Origin: an uncultured Collinsella sp. | GTDB taxonomy: Bacteria; Actinomycetota; Coriobacteriia; Coriobacteriales; Coriobacteriaceae | Assembly (NCBI GenBank): GCA_900542965.1 | Contig: UQPY01000006.1 | Span: 1-51,498, forward strand | Length of the DNA: 51,498 nt | Direction of reading: 5' to 3' | In this document: piece after piece, positions 34,132-43,900 of the stretch | How positions within the stretch are numbered: position 1 is the stretch's first letter | Layout of the letters: each line of letters starts with the position of its first letter | Notes under the pieces: model-generated | Databases searched by the model: none | Told to the model about the DNA's origin: nothing | Seen by the model: only the letters and a program-made list of their open reading frames with translations | Translations under genes and position numbers: made by a program

Positions 34132-34166
34132 ACCACCACAAAGGTGCCTGTCCCCATTATGGTGGT
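34132..34166. repeat. CACAAAGGTGCCTG element, copy a
   Basis: ACCACCACAAAGGTGCCTG followed by an imperfect inverted ATTATGGTGGT. Related copies are at 44765, 45721 and 47309. This copy is 13 bases from palindrome A. Confidence 0.65.
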
Positions 34167-34179
34167 TCCGAACGATATC

Positions 34180-35118
34180 CTATGCCGAGGCCTTGGCCTT
34201 GCGGCGCTTGCGGACCGCGTGGATCACGATGTCCAGCAGCAACAGCACAATGGCCACGACCACGATAAGCACGGCAAACTCGCGCTTGCCCCAGTGGCGG
34301 CCGGCCAGCGACTTTTGCTTGTCGACGTCCTTCTTGTTGTACTTGGTGCGCACGCAATGCACCAGCAGGCGATGGTCGTTCACGCCGTAGGGCGTGCAGG
34401 TGACGAGCGTCACCTTGTCGGCGCCGGGCTCGATGGTCAGCGACTCCATCTCCTCGGGCAGCACGACCTCGGAGTCCACCATCTTATAGGCGAGCGTCTT
34501 GTTCATGGTGTGCAGCAGCACCAGGTCGCCGGGCTCCAGCGAGTGGATGTCGTCGAACATGCTCAGGTTGCGCATGCCCGAGTGCGCGGTGAGCACGCAA
34601 TGCGTCGAGGTGCCGCCCACCGGCAGGCTCGTGCCCTCCAGGTGGCCGACGCCCGCCATAAGGACTTCTTCGCTCGTACCGTGGTAGATGGGCATGCTCA
34701 CGTCGATGGAGGGGATCTCGACCCAGCTCATCATGGGGTCGCGGTCAAAGATGAGCTGCTGGGCGTAGGGCTCGATCTGGTCGGCGGGGAGCTCGGTGGC
34801 CTCGCCCGCCAGCTGCTCGTTATAGGAGCGCGCCTGGAGCAAAATGCGCTCGCGCTCCTCGGCAGATAGCGCGTCCACGGTGCTGGACACGGTGCTGATC
34901 TGGTTGAACACGCCCGAGGCTTCGAGCCGGTCCAAGATCCACGGCCAGGTCATAAGGCCCACGCCAATAAGGATGATGACGATGGTGATGAGCCGATCAG
35001 CCCAGAGCGGCAGTCGCTTGCGACGACGCTTGGGCTTTGGTTGAGGTTTGGGCTGAGGGCTTGAGCCGCCGTTGTCCGCGGCGTTATTGCTCTTCATATG
35101 TTTGGCGCCCTGCACCAT
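34180..35118 (-). CDS. Class C sortase (pilus polymerase)
   Basis: The 312-residue product has two predicted membrane segments (about 35-60 and 280-300) with the enzyme domain between them on the outside, the layout of class C sortases that polymerise pilins. The catalytic cysteine is in TLVTCTPYGVNDHR near residue 241, the arginine in the same motif, and the histidine in VLTAHSGM near 175. A lid-like segment, SWVEIPSIDV, is also present. It is likely to act on the pilins of the 37-44 kb operon, which lacks its own sortase. The start is ATG 35118 or the GTG directly before it; AGAGGAG serves both. The N-terminal 35 residues are basic and proline-rich. Confidence 0.88.
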   Translation of the reverse strand: MVQGAKHMKSNNAADNGGSSPQPKPQPKPKRRRKRLPLWADRLITIVIILIGVGLMTWPWILDRLEASGVFNQISTVSSTVDALSAEERERILLQARSYNEQLAGEATELPADQIEPYAQQLIFDRDPMMSWVEIPSIDVSMPIYHGTSEEVLMAGVGHLEGTSLPVGGTSTHCVLTAHSGMRNLSMFDDIHSLEPGDLVLLHTMNKTLAYKMVDSEVVLPEEMESLTIEPGADKVTLVTCTPYGVNDHRLLVHCVRTKYNKKDVDKQKSLAGRHWGKREFAVLIVVVAIVLLLLDIVIHAVRKRRKAKASA

Positions 35119-35229
35119 CACCAGTCACTCCTCTACAGCTCAGGTTGTCTAAACAAATAATAGCCGATTAGCGAGCCTCCGCGCCGGACAACGCAGCTAG
35201 ACTGCACCGTCCGGGCCACGTAACCCCAC

Positions 35230-36003
35230 TCAACCAATCAAGCCATATGTTGCTTTCATCGTCTCGAGCAACTGCGCCATCGTTACGCCCGCAACCCCGA
35301 TCTGTTTCAGATTGACGTCGCCCACCTCGCAATCTTTAACAAACGCAAGCATATCGTCCTTCAGCTCTCCGCGCAGGTCGACACCTTCCGACTCGCCAAG
35401 CAGCTGAGCAAGCCTCAGCGCATCGCGTTTATGCTTTTTTACCTTCTTCGAATCAACGTTCTCCCCCGCTTCCCTTCTGGCTTTTAGGTCGAGATACGCC
35501 TTCGCTTTGAACGGGACAATGTATTCCGTACCCAGGACCGAAACGCCGTCTACGGTCCGAATTCCCTGAAGGAACAAGCTGTAGTAAGCATCGTCCAACA
35601 AAATTGCCGAAAGACTGCTTATGTTTTCATCAACGTGAATTGGCGCCGCATCAATCCCCTCACGACCCTTTAGAAAGTCGGGGCACTTCGCGAAGAGTTC
35701 GATCATATGGGGGTAACCCGGCCTCTTTGGCTCTGTAAACCGATAAAAACATGAGCCTTTACCTTCGCCCCAGCCGCAGCGGTAACCGCCATCACGCACC
35801 AAAGTCCATATAGCTTCTGCCGTCTGAGGCAACCGGTCATCGGCGACAATTACCACATCAAAATCGTGAGTCATCCTAAACGGAAGTCCCGCCTCCGCGA
35901 GCAAAATGTCGCATGCCGTGCCGCCGATAAGAGCATACGATCCTGCAGCTTCTTGCATATGCTGCTGAAATTCTTGGAGACCTTCTACAGCGCTTCTTGC
36001 CAT
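35230..36003 (-). CDS. AbiEii-like nucleotidyltransferase
   Basis: The 257-residue product belongs to the nucleotidyltransferase fold with the glycine pair and acidic residues in ALIGGTACDIL (about 23-33) and TFDFDVVIV-type MTHDFDVVIVAD (about 44-55). This resembles AbiEii-type toxins and the wider DUF6036 group. A basic patch (RREAGENVDSKKVKKHKRDALRLAQLL) lies near 185-210. The gene overlaps the end of an HTH gene by 19 bases and is co-transcribed with it, as in type IV toxin-antitoxin pairs, though the enzymatic target is unknown. GGAAAGGA lies six bases before its ATG. Confidence 0.7.
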   Translation of the reverse strand: MARSAVEGLQEFQQHMQEAAGSYALIGGTACDILLAEAGLPFRMTHDFDVVIVADDRLPQTAEAIWTLVRDGGYRCGWGEGKGSCFYRFTEPKRPGYPHMIELFAKCPDFLKGREGIDAAPIHVDENISSLSAILLDDAYYSLFLQGIRTVDGVSVLGTEYIVPFKAKAYLDLKARREAGENVDSKKVKKHKRDALRLAQLLGESEGVDLRGELKDDMLAFVKDCEVGDVNLKQIGVAGVTMAQLLETMKATYGLIG

Positions 36004-36953
36004 GGATATTCCTTTCCAAACATGCGATCGACTTCGAGCTGAATTCGCTCATCGTCGATTGCCGCCAAAGATAGCGCAAGTGAAATGTCGTCGATACGGG
36101 AGGAGTTGGCAAACACGGGCGCATAGCGCCACACTTGGATCATCGCCGTTTCGTTATCCGGCAGTTCCCCGTCTGCGACTTCAAGGTCACGCAGCTCACG
36201 CCATACACTTCTTAAGACAGCCTTTTGCTCCACGCCCGGCGCAGCGAGCATCGAACGCGCAGCGAGCGCCGTCTCCCCAGCGTCAGCAAGGCGATCGATC
36301 TGTGGTGCCTTCCTTGCAAAAATAACCTTCGAGACAGGCGAGGAAAGCTCTGCAATGTGCTCACTGAGCAGTAGATCCACGACCACGGGTAACACAATGA
36401 CACGCCGTTCGCGCCGCTCGCGCCTTGCGAGCCCCCTGTCTACAAGCTCGGTTATGGCCTCACTCGCACGGCTTGCCGAAATCCCGAGCGCACGACAAAG
36501 GTCATCGGGATGATATGACTCCTGACCTGCTCCCCAGATTGCGGCAGCCTGCGCGTTGGGTGACATCTTGGTCGCGCGATTATGAAACCGGGCACCGCCT
36601 CTCTCCGTATAGGCAGCGCCCATAAATGGAAGAAAAGCCTGTCTACCGGGGCAAACAAAGTGAATCCCTTGCGCGACCAATGCCTTGCGCTGGCGCGCAT
36701 CGGCATCAGGGAACGAAATGACAACAGGAGCCTCCGAACGCAAGGTTAGCTGGCTATAGACCCTTTTGGCCTCGGGAAGCCCGACGCCAGTAGGCAAACT
36801 TGCAAGCAAAAAAGAAAAACCATTTGCGTCAACGGCGCGGACCTCAATCGACCGCAGATGCAGCGGCAAGTGTGCGGATCCAGGCCAAGTTTTAGCCTTG
36901 GCGGAGAGGCCCAGTGCTTCTTGTAAGTAGGTAAGCGCTTCGTTCATTTCCAT
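35985..36953 (-). CDS. Winged-helix protein, probable antitoxin/regulator of the nucleotidyltransferase
   Basis: The 322-residue product has a MarR-like winged helix near residues 145-200 (PNAQAAAIWGAGQESYHPDDLCRALGISASRASEAITEL, in pieces, then the arginine-rich wing LARRERRERRVIVL). The N- and C-terminal parts are not recognised. It precedes and overlaps the nucleotidyltransferase gene, the typical order of AbiEi-AbiEii-like pairs, and an inverted TTCCA-TGGAA dyad lies just upstream. The start is not certain: ATG 36953 has no strong ribosome site and ATG 36947 is an alternative. The pair sits between the sortase and the pilin operon. Confidence 0.6.
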   Translation of the reverse strand: MEMNEALTYLQEALGLSAKAKTWPGSAHLPLHLRSIEVRAVDANGFSFLLASLPTGVGLPEAKRVYSQLTLRSEAPVVISFPDADARQRKALVAQGIHFVCPGRQAFLPFMGAAYTERGGARFHNRATKMSPNAQAAAIWGAGQESYHPDDLCRALGISASRASEAITELVDRGLARRERRERRVIVLPVVVDLLLSEHIAELSSPVSKVIFARKAPQIDRLADAGETALAARSMLAAPGVEQKAVLRSVWRELRDLEVADGELPDNETAMIQVWRYAPVFANSSRIDDISLALSLAAIDDERIQLEVDRMFGKEYPWQEAL

Positions 36954-37052
36954 CTTTTTCGCTTAGTTCCAGTTGATATTGGAATTATACATAATTTTCG
37001 GAAATGATGTGATTTCTATCAGGTATGGGCCCGCATTTGAGTTTTCAAAATG

Positions 37053-37078
37053 TCCCGAATCGGCTGGGCGATTCGGGA
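37053..37078. promoter_or_regulatory. Perfect 10-bp inverted repeat before the RNA candidate
   Basis: TCCCGAATCG and CGATTCGGGA flank six bases. A TACAAT, like a -10 element, follows at 37079-37084, but no clear -35 is visible. The repeat could be an operator replacing it. Confidence 0.4.
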
Positions 37079-37085
37079 TACAATG

Positions 37086-37188
37086 CCAGTAGGAAACGAC
37101 GCACCCCGCGTAAGTGATCGAAAGCGCGGGTGGCCTAGTTTTCTGGTTTTGTTAAATGCCCGGGATCCGACCCCCGGGCATTCTTATT
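37086..37188 (+). ncRNA. Candidate structured small RNA
   Basis: About 100 bases with a closing stem (CCAG and GAAAC at 37086-37097 pairing with GTTTTCTGG at 37138-37146), an inner GC stem (CCCGCG at 37105-37110 with CGCGGG at 37125-37130) and a strong terminator. No protein frame is convincing here. The structure does not match any small RNA or riboswitch that I recognise, and no plus-strand gene follows for over 10 kb, so it would be a trans-acting RNA rather than a leader. Confidence 0.35.
37155..37188 (+). terminator. Rho-independent terminator of the RNA candidate
   Basis: AATGCCCGGG and CCCGGGCATT form a perfect ten-base stem with eight loop bases followed by TCTTATTTG. A second hairpin, ATTTGCGC and GCGCAAAT, follows at 37186-37211. 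Confidence 0.65.
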
Positions 37189-37328
37189 TGCGCTTGTTGC
37201 GGCGCAAATGCCTTCCACCGTCCGCACCGCGCGTGCGCCTACGGACCTTAAACCGAATCTCATACGAGTCAAGAAACGCGATGACGGATGAGTCCGCACC
37301 GGACGGTGGAGGCTGCCTGTGTTGTCCA

Positions 37329-37366
37329 AAAAGAACGGGGCAGACTCCAGCGTGGAGTCTGCCCCG
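37329..37366 (-). terminator. Rho-independent terminator of the pilus operon
   Basis: A 14-base perfect stem beginning CGGGGCAGACTCC with a three-base loop is followed on the minus strand by TTCTTTTT. It is one of the strongest terminators in the window and lies about 100 bases after the last pilin gene. Confidence 0.92.
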
Positions 37367-37466
37367 AAAAGAGAATGGCAAAGCAAGAACGTGGATGGAC
37401 GAGAAAAGTGTCCGCAAGTCTCATGGCCATCGCATCCCACCTGCCAAAGGGATGGGTGAGCGAGCG

Positions 37467-39224
37467 TTACTCCTGCTCGGACTCCTCAGCCTGCTTACGG
37501 CTGCGGACGAGGTGTGCCACGCCAATGCACAGCACCGCGCCGCCAGCAATCCAAGTGAAGGTCACGCCGTTAAGGCCGGTAAGCGGGAGGCCGGAGCCCT
37601 TCTGGTCGACAATGGTAAAGCTGAGTTTGCCGACTTCAGCTTTCGCGGAGTTCTGCTGGATGACATTTTCACCTGCCGCAATGGCGCTCGTAGTGTCGGG
37701 CGTCACATCCGTACCGTCCTGATTGAGCGTGCGGCTGATAGTAAAGGTCACACCGCTTGCTGCGGAGTTATTGTAGCCAGGCGCAGGCTTAACCTCCTTG
37801 AGGATATAGGTGCCCTCGTCGAGGCCGACAACGTTAATCTTGCCGTTGCTGTCAGTTGTCAGAATTGCATTATCCTTAGTTGACGTCGTGGTACCGTCGG
37901 CCTTGATAAATTCGCTGGAGTCTTTCTCCTGTAGCGTGAACTGAACGCCTTCGAGGGTCTTGTGCTTGCCAGTCTCATCCTTGTCGTTACCAACCTTGGT
38001 GACGTCGATGCCGTAGGTGTAGTCGTAGGCAGGATGCGTAACCGTAGTGCCGGTACCGTCGGTGTGCGGGTTGTTGGAATAGGTCAGTTTTACCGTGTTT
38101 GTCTGGGCCTTACCGAGAATGTTCTCGTTAATCTTGCTAGCAACAAGTTTTGCCTGGTAGTTCACATAGACCTTTGAATTACCGCCAACGACAATGGACT
38201 CACCGGCCTCATTCTTTACTTCTTTGAGATTATCGAAAGAGACAGTGAGTTTATTGTTGCTTTCCTCAGAAGGATAGTTCACTGTATAACAACTGTCCGC
38301 TACGACCGTATCGCCAATTTTGACCTTAACGACCGGCTTACCGTTCTCGTCGCATACCGGCACCATCGTAGAAGGAAGCTCGTCGGTAAAAGCATAGCTG
38401 TACTTAGTGTACGTATTGATGTTGCTAGCAACAGTGCCGGCAAGCTGATAATCAATCGGCTGCTCAGAGGCAGAGTCGGCGGACTTGTTGGGAGCACTGA
38501 AAACGTCCTTGCTATTGTCCGTAACAAACTTGCCGTTCTTGTCATCCTTGACGGCCTTGGTCACGTTGGGGACGTCCTTCTTGGGCTCCGCCTTTACATC
38601 TTCACCACCGACGACAGTGAAGATTGGCGAGGTATAGGCGTCGGTATTGCCGTTGGCCGAATCACTAGATGTGGTCGAACCAACATTTGCAGTCACAAAG
38701 AGCCAATAGCCGGTGTTTAAAGCCTTAAAGTCTCCCTTGCTGGAATCGCCTGGGTTTGTCCAGGTTAGAGTCGAATCCTCAAGTGCGGCAGCAATCTTAT
38801 CCAACGTGGAGCCAGCGTCAACCTTGGCAGTCTGGCCAACATTATCACCGGCATTATCTTTAATGTACTTGGCCCAAGCCTGAGCGCCTGCATTCGCATC
38901 AGGAGCCTTCGCGACGCCAGCAAATGCACCAGTCACAACATTCATAACATCAGGCGACGCCCAATCAATATCGGAAAGGATCTTATCGCCAGACCAGGCA
39001 CTTCCATCATAATTCTGCGTAACCTTTGCCTTGAAAATCTGGATGCCCTTAAAGGTTGTGTCCTTATAGGTCTTCTCGTCAATCTTTACATTGCCGTCCG
39101 TGGCCACCGTCGGCGTGACCGCAGCAAACGCCATGGTCACCGGGGCCATCACGCCGCCGAAGCTCAACGCTGCGGTGAGGCCTGCCGTTACTGCCAGGCG
39201 TGCGATGTTCTTGTTCATGTGCAT
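37467..39224 (-). CDS. LPXTG-anchored major pilin (SpaA/SpaH/EbpB-like)
   Basis: The 585-residue product is probably the pilus shaft subunit. It has a signal peptide (about 1-32), an N-terminal pilin region (GIQIFKAKV), a middle isopeptide-forming domain beginning near residue 190, a C-terminal Cna-B-type domain (YGIDVTKVGND with the lysine and GTYILKEVKPAPGY, the E-box, with the glutamate) and an LPLTG sorting signal followed by a hydrophobic helix and charged tail. Lysine-rich VKAEPKKDVPNVTK may provide the pilin motif. GGAGG lies eight bases before the ATG at 39224. It is the last gene of the operon, 108 bases after the middle pilin; a hidden promoter or processing site may raise its level, since the shaft is needed most. 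Confidence 0.88.
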   Translation of the reverse strand: MHMNKNIARLAVTAGLTAALSFGGVMAPVTMAFAAVTPTVATDGNVKIDEKTYKDTTFKGIQIFKAKVTQNYDGSAWSGDKILSDIDWASPDVMNVVTGAFAGVAKAPDANAGAQAWAKYIKDNAGDNVGQTAKVDAGSTLDKIAAALEDSTLTWTNPGDSSKGDFKALNTGYWLFVTANVGSTTSSDSANGNTDAYTSPIFTVVGGEDVKAEPKKDVPNVTKAVKDDKNGKFVTDNSKDVFSAPNKSADSASEQPIDYQLAGTVASNINTYTKYSYAFTDELPSTMVPVCDENGKPVVKVKIGDTVVADSCYTVNYPSEESNNKLTVSFDNLKEVKNEAGESIVVGGNSKVYVNYQAKLVASKINENILGKAQTNTVKLTYSNNPHTDGTGTTVTHPAYDYTYGIDVTKVGNDKDETGKHKTLEGVQFTLQEKDSSEFIKADGTTTSTKDNAILTTDSNGKINVVGLDEGTYILKEVKPAPGYNNSAASGVTFTISRTLNQDGTDVTPDTTSAIAAGENVIQQNSAKAEVGKLSFTIVDQKGSGLPLTGLNGVTFTWIAGGAVLCIGVAHLVRSRKQAEESEQE

Positions 39225-39332
39225 CTTCTTTTCCTCCGTTTTCCGTTTGATTCTCATTCGATCGGTCATCATCTGTCTGTGTCTTAGCATCTACTTCGCT
39301 ACGTCTCGCCCCGCTCTCTGTGGGGCTGCCAG

Positions 39333-40997
39333 CTACTCTTTATGGCTGCCACCTCCCCGCTTGACCAGGAGCGCGACCACGATGAGCGCGGCTCCGGCGA
39401 CCGCTGCGGCGGCCGCGGCGTACATTGCCATATCGCCAGTCGAGGGCATAAAGCCTCCGGTGGTAATGCTAGGGGGTGTGCCGGTGGGTGTGTTGATGAG
39501 CGACGCCTCCAGGCTGCCCGTCAACCCGTCCGCGCTGTCGGCGCGCAGGGGCGACTCGGCGGTGATGGTGAGTTTGGGCTTGGCGGCGGCCACCTGGTCG
39601 ACGTCCAGGCCCTCGGCCTTGACCGTCACGGAGCGCGTGCCCTCAAAGGCGGTGTAGCCCTTGGGCGCCTTGAGCTCGCGGACCTCCAGCTTGCCCGAGT
39701 CCACGCCCGAGACGGTCACGCGGCCGTCCTCGCCCGTGGTGACGGTGGCCTTGCCCTCCGCATCCCACGTGCCGTCGGCCGCCAGCGTACGGCCGCGGTC
39801 GTCGGCGAAGCTCAGGACCGCCCCGGCGAGCGGCTTGTCGCCGTCGCTGCCGCGCTTGGTGAGCGCGAGATCCCAGGTGTAGGCGCACGCATCGTCGCTC
39901 GGCGTGCGGGTAAAGCCGGCATCGCCGGACTGGTCGGCAAAGGGAGAACGCGGGTAGCGCAGGTAGACCTCGTTGGGGTTGCCCTTGGAAGCGCCTCGAT
40001 TGCAGTTGGCCCCCAAGGGTGCGCTATAGACCGCGACCACGCGGGCGCCCGCGGCGAAGGCGTCGGCCCCGCCGAGCGCGGCGATCAGGTCGCCGGTGCG
40101 CACGGTTAAGGAGCTCCCCTCGACCGAGACCCCGCACTGGGCCGTGATGTCGGTCCAGCCCTTGGCGGGCTCGGTGCCGGCGCGCCCGTCCCTGCCGGCC
40201 GGGACGGCGTCGAAGCCGCCGTCCGCGCCCGCCGCCACGTACACGCGCATGCTCGCGGCGACCTTGGAGGGGTCGAGCCCCGCGCTCATAGTGTCGACGA
40301 GCTGCACCGTGTAGGTGTCGTAGGCCGTGAGCCCCGACGGGACCGTGGCCGAGAGGCGCCAGTACAGGTCGTCGGCGACCGTGGCGTCGGCGGCCTTCTG
40401 CCAGGTTGCGGTGCCGTCCTCCAGCACGTGCTTGGCAACCTTGGGCGTCGCGGCCTTGGGCTTGACGGTGACGGCGCTGCCGCCCACCAGGGCCATGATC
40501 GGCGCGGTGCCGGCCTCGCCCTGGGCGATGGCGGCGTCGTCGGCGACGATGAGCCAGTAGCCGCAGGGCAGCTCGGCCGCCGTGCCCGCGTTAAGGGCCA
40601 CGGACACGGCGTCAGAGCTCTGGAGGGAACGAGCGAGCTGTGCGCTCAGCGCGCTCGTAAGGTGGGAATCGGTGTTGAGCCACTCGGCAGCTTCCTGCGC
40701 GGTGGTCTGGGAATTGGGCATGCCGGCGCTGTGCAGCACGGGCAGAACGGCGTCGCGCGCGGCGTCGCTTGCCCAGGCGAGGTCGGTGGCGATCTTGGCG
40801 TCGTTGTCGCCGTCGACGACGTTGGCGCTAAAGATCTGGTAGGCGTCGTAGCTGCTCGCCACGGTGCCGCTCACCGTGATGGAACCGGTCGAGGTCGGCG
40901 CGGCCTGCGCGGATGCGGGGAACACAACCGCGCAGGTGCCGATCAGGAGGGCAAGCAGCGCAAACAAGATCGGGAAGGAGCAAACTTTCTTATTCAC
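39333..40997 (-). CDS. Minor pilin, Cna-B-type, with MPSTG sorting signal
   Basis: The 554-residue product has a signal peptide (about 1-30), a pilin N-domain (SYDAYQIFSANVVDG near 55), a Cna-B-type domain (DLALTKRG with the lysine and LEVRELKAPKGY with the glutamate) and a C-terminal sorting signal FMPSTGD, a hydrophobic helix and a basic tail. MPSTG departs from the LPLTG and LPLSG of the neighbours and may be read by a different sortase or serve as the wall anchor. Its start GTG at 40997 overlaps the end of the tip gene by eight bases, with GGAGG upstream. GC content and GC3 are clearly higher than in the two flanking pilin genes, which hints at a different origin. Confidence 0.85.
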   Translation of the reverse strand: MNKKVCSFPILFALLALLIGTCAVVFPASAQAAPTSTGSITVSGTVASSYDAYQIFSANVVDGDNDAKIATDLAWASDAARDAVLPVLHSAGMPNSQTTAQEAAEWLNTDSHLTSALSAQLARSLQSSDAVSVALNAGTAAELPCGYWLIVADDAAIAQGEAGTAPIMALVGGSAVTVKPKAATPKVAKHVLEDGTATWQKAADATVADDLYWRLSATVPSGLTAYDTYTVQLVDTMSAGLDPSKVAASMRVYVAAGADGGFDAVPAGRDGRAGTEPAKGWTDITAQCGVSVEGSSLTVRTGDLIAALGGADAFAAGARVVAVYSAPLGANCNRGASKGNPNEVYLRYPRSPFADQSGDAGFTRTPSDDACAYTWDLALTKRGSDGDKPLAGAVLSFADDRGRTLAADGTWDAEGKATVTTGEDGRVTVSGVDSGKLEVRELKAPKGYTAFEGTRSVTVKAEGLDVDQVAAAKPKLTITAESPLRADSADGLTGSLEASLINTPTGTPPSITTGGFMPSTGDMAMYAAAAAAVAGAALIVVALLVKRGGGSHKE

Positions 40998-43900
40998 GAC
41001 GCTCGCCTCCCTTCGCATTCGCCTTGCGACGAATGTGCATCCAGGCCGCAGCAGCGCAAAGCACCGCCGCGCCGGCAAGGTACGTCAGAGTGACGCCCGA
41101 CATACCAGAAAGGGGCAAAGAGGTGGAGTAGGTGTTGGTGAAGGTGGAGACGGGAATGATGGTTGGGTCCGCACCGGCGGAGGTTTGAACCGCGACGCCC
41201 TGCCCGTTCTTGCCAAGGGTGTTGCCCATGTCGTCCTTCATCTGCGTAACGGTGGTAGAGGTGGTAAGACCGGTGTACTTGCCAGTGGTCTCATTCATGA
41301 CGGCCTTCACCGTGACGGCAACCTGGTACTCGGCCTTGGAGTAGCGGAGCTTATCGATGGCACCGGTGGTAGGCGCGACCTCCTTCACCGTGTAGGTGTA
41401 GGTCTTGGCGTAATCTTTATTGGTGCCTGCTTCAGTGGACAGGTGCGACTTGTTGAACGTCATGGCGCCAAAGGTCGCCGTGATGTTGTTGAGCTTGGCG
41501 GCATCGGTCTCCCCTGCCTTTGGGGCAACAGAAATCTTGGGCGCTTCGGGCATGGGGGCTTTGGCTGCATAGTCACCCGTAGCCACAACGCTGAACTCGA
41601 ACGGCACATAGTTGTCGTCAGCATCCTTCGGCCAATCCGTATTGCGAACGGATTTGGTCACCGGGATCTTCACGGACGTAGCACTGCACTTGTCGGAGAT
41701 GTACGTAGTGCCACTATCGATGCTCAGCTGCTCGTTCTCTTTCCACGTAATGGAGCCGTTTGTGCTGTCCACCGTGAACTTGTAGGTGTTCTTGTTCAGT
41801 TCGTAGCCAAACGGAGCCTGGGTCTCAACAAGCGTGTACGTGCCCGGCAGCAGGCCCTCGAGCTTGAACTTGCCAGGCGCGGTGTCGGTGTCTACCCACG
41901 TGGTATCGCTCGAAGTCGACTGGTCGCTCACCTGATCTCTCACGGTCCAGGACTGGTTAACGGCCGCACCATCGGCGTCATTAGTCTTGGTGAGTTTCCA
42001 CTCAGAACCAGCCAAAGGAGTGTGTTTTGTGTCGCCCTCCCCCACCTTGGTCCAAGACACCGTACCGGTGATGATCTTGGTGTTGGGAATGGCACCTGTG
42101 GGGTTATTCTCGAACGGAACATTTTTGCCGTTCTCATCCACGTAACCCTGAACGTAGTTCGGCTTCTCGCCAGTATTGTTCATAGTGGCATAGTAGATGG
42201 TGTCTGACTTCTGGTAGCCAGCCGGCGCCGTCTCCTCTTTGATGTAATACGTGAAGTAGTTGGTATCGTTGGAATTGCCGATGTTTGCCTTCTGGTTCAG
42301 ATAGTTGAACTGAAGCTTGCCATCACCCGAAGCGTAATCATTTGCGCCACCGTCAGTCACCGTCACGATAGCGTCCTTGCCCGCGACAGCATTCTCGACA
42401 GAACCATAGATAGCCCACGAGGAACCAGGAAGCGACGTGTTGCCGTTCGCCGCATCGACCTTGCTCCACGCAACGGCGGAGCCGTCGGGCGTATACGACC
42501 CAGACCACGGGAAGTTGTGACGCTCCTGATCCATATCGATGACGGAAGCCGAGTTACCCTCACCAAATGCTGCGGCAACCTTCGGGCTGTTCATTGAGAA
42601 ATCGACGCCCACATAAACGCGGCCGTTGGTAGTCACATGGTCGTCGAAACTTCCGTTGGGAACGAGAATCGATCCGATCATAGCCGCCGCAGGATCGTCG
42701 TCAGTCCACTTGGCACCGGTGGCTGTGCCGCCGTATCCCCAGTCCGCGCGGTTTTCTCCCGCGATGCCGCCTCGAATGGTAAGGCTTTGCGTATCGACAA
42801 AGTTCCACATGATGGACTGGGAAGCCGTCGCGTATGCCTCGCCCAGCTCCTTGCCGGAATATTGAGTTTCGTAACCACGCGAAATCTCGGTACCGTTCCA
42901 CCAAAAGCGCCAGCCATTGTGAAACTCAATATTCGAAGGTCCGGTAACGTTCACAACAACCGAGGCGCCCTTGGGAATGCCCTCGAATGCGAAATCAACG
43001 CCACGATAATACTCGTTGTTGTATGTATTGCTCAGCTGAGAAGCATCGATGGTGAACACCTGCTGCATAGAGGTGTTGTCGCCCTTAAACGTGATAAGAC
43101 GCTCGCTATTCTTGAATTTCTTACCATTGAGCGACGTATCGGCGCAGTCCGAATATATGGTCTTATACGACTCATCAAACACCAGGCCATAATTACAATC
43201 CGTCTTGTCGTACTTGTTGATTACGTAGTTGTTGTGATTGCTCGCGAAACCAACCTCGAGCGTGCCGGTATTTGCAAACGAGTTGAGCTGTTTCGATAGC
43301 TTCGAGAGGTACCCATCTTCACCGTTGTAGCTCGAATAATCGTTATTGTTGACATTAGTCAAATCAACAGTTTGATTGAACAGGTTGCTTTCCTGAGAGT
43401 TCTTGCCCTCGTACCAATTACCCTGCGTTGTCACCACGGATTGGCGTTCATTGTTATCGCGCCAGTATGTGATGGGGCCTGCGATCTGCGCAGTGTAGGC
43501 AAAGCCGGAAGGAGTCGCGCCCTCAGAAGATTTCTGCCGTCCGACCCAAGCGCCTTTCTTCCAAGCGCCAACGGTAGTCGTCTCCGGCGAGTCGCCGCTA
43601 TAACCAACGCTCATCTTGGTGATCGCACTTTTAATTCCGGCCACCGCAAGCACGGTGCTGCCGGCGACAGGACGGAACTGGGAACCAAAACCAACGGTGC
43701 CAAAGCGGAAACCAGCACCAATTGATTGATAGGGCCAGCTCTCTTTGACTGGATTCATGGCAAGCTTGCCACGGACCAAGGTAAGGCCCTCCGCCTCAGC
43801 GGCATATGAGCCGGTGGGGGCGTTCTTCGCATCAAGATTACTAGTGTCGCTCGGCTTACCACCGATGTACATGTCGCGGCCGACGTAGGTGGCCACGCCG

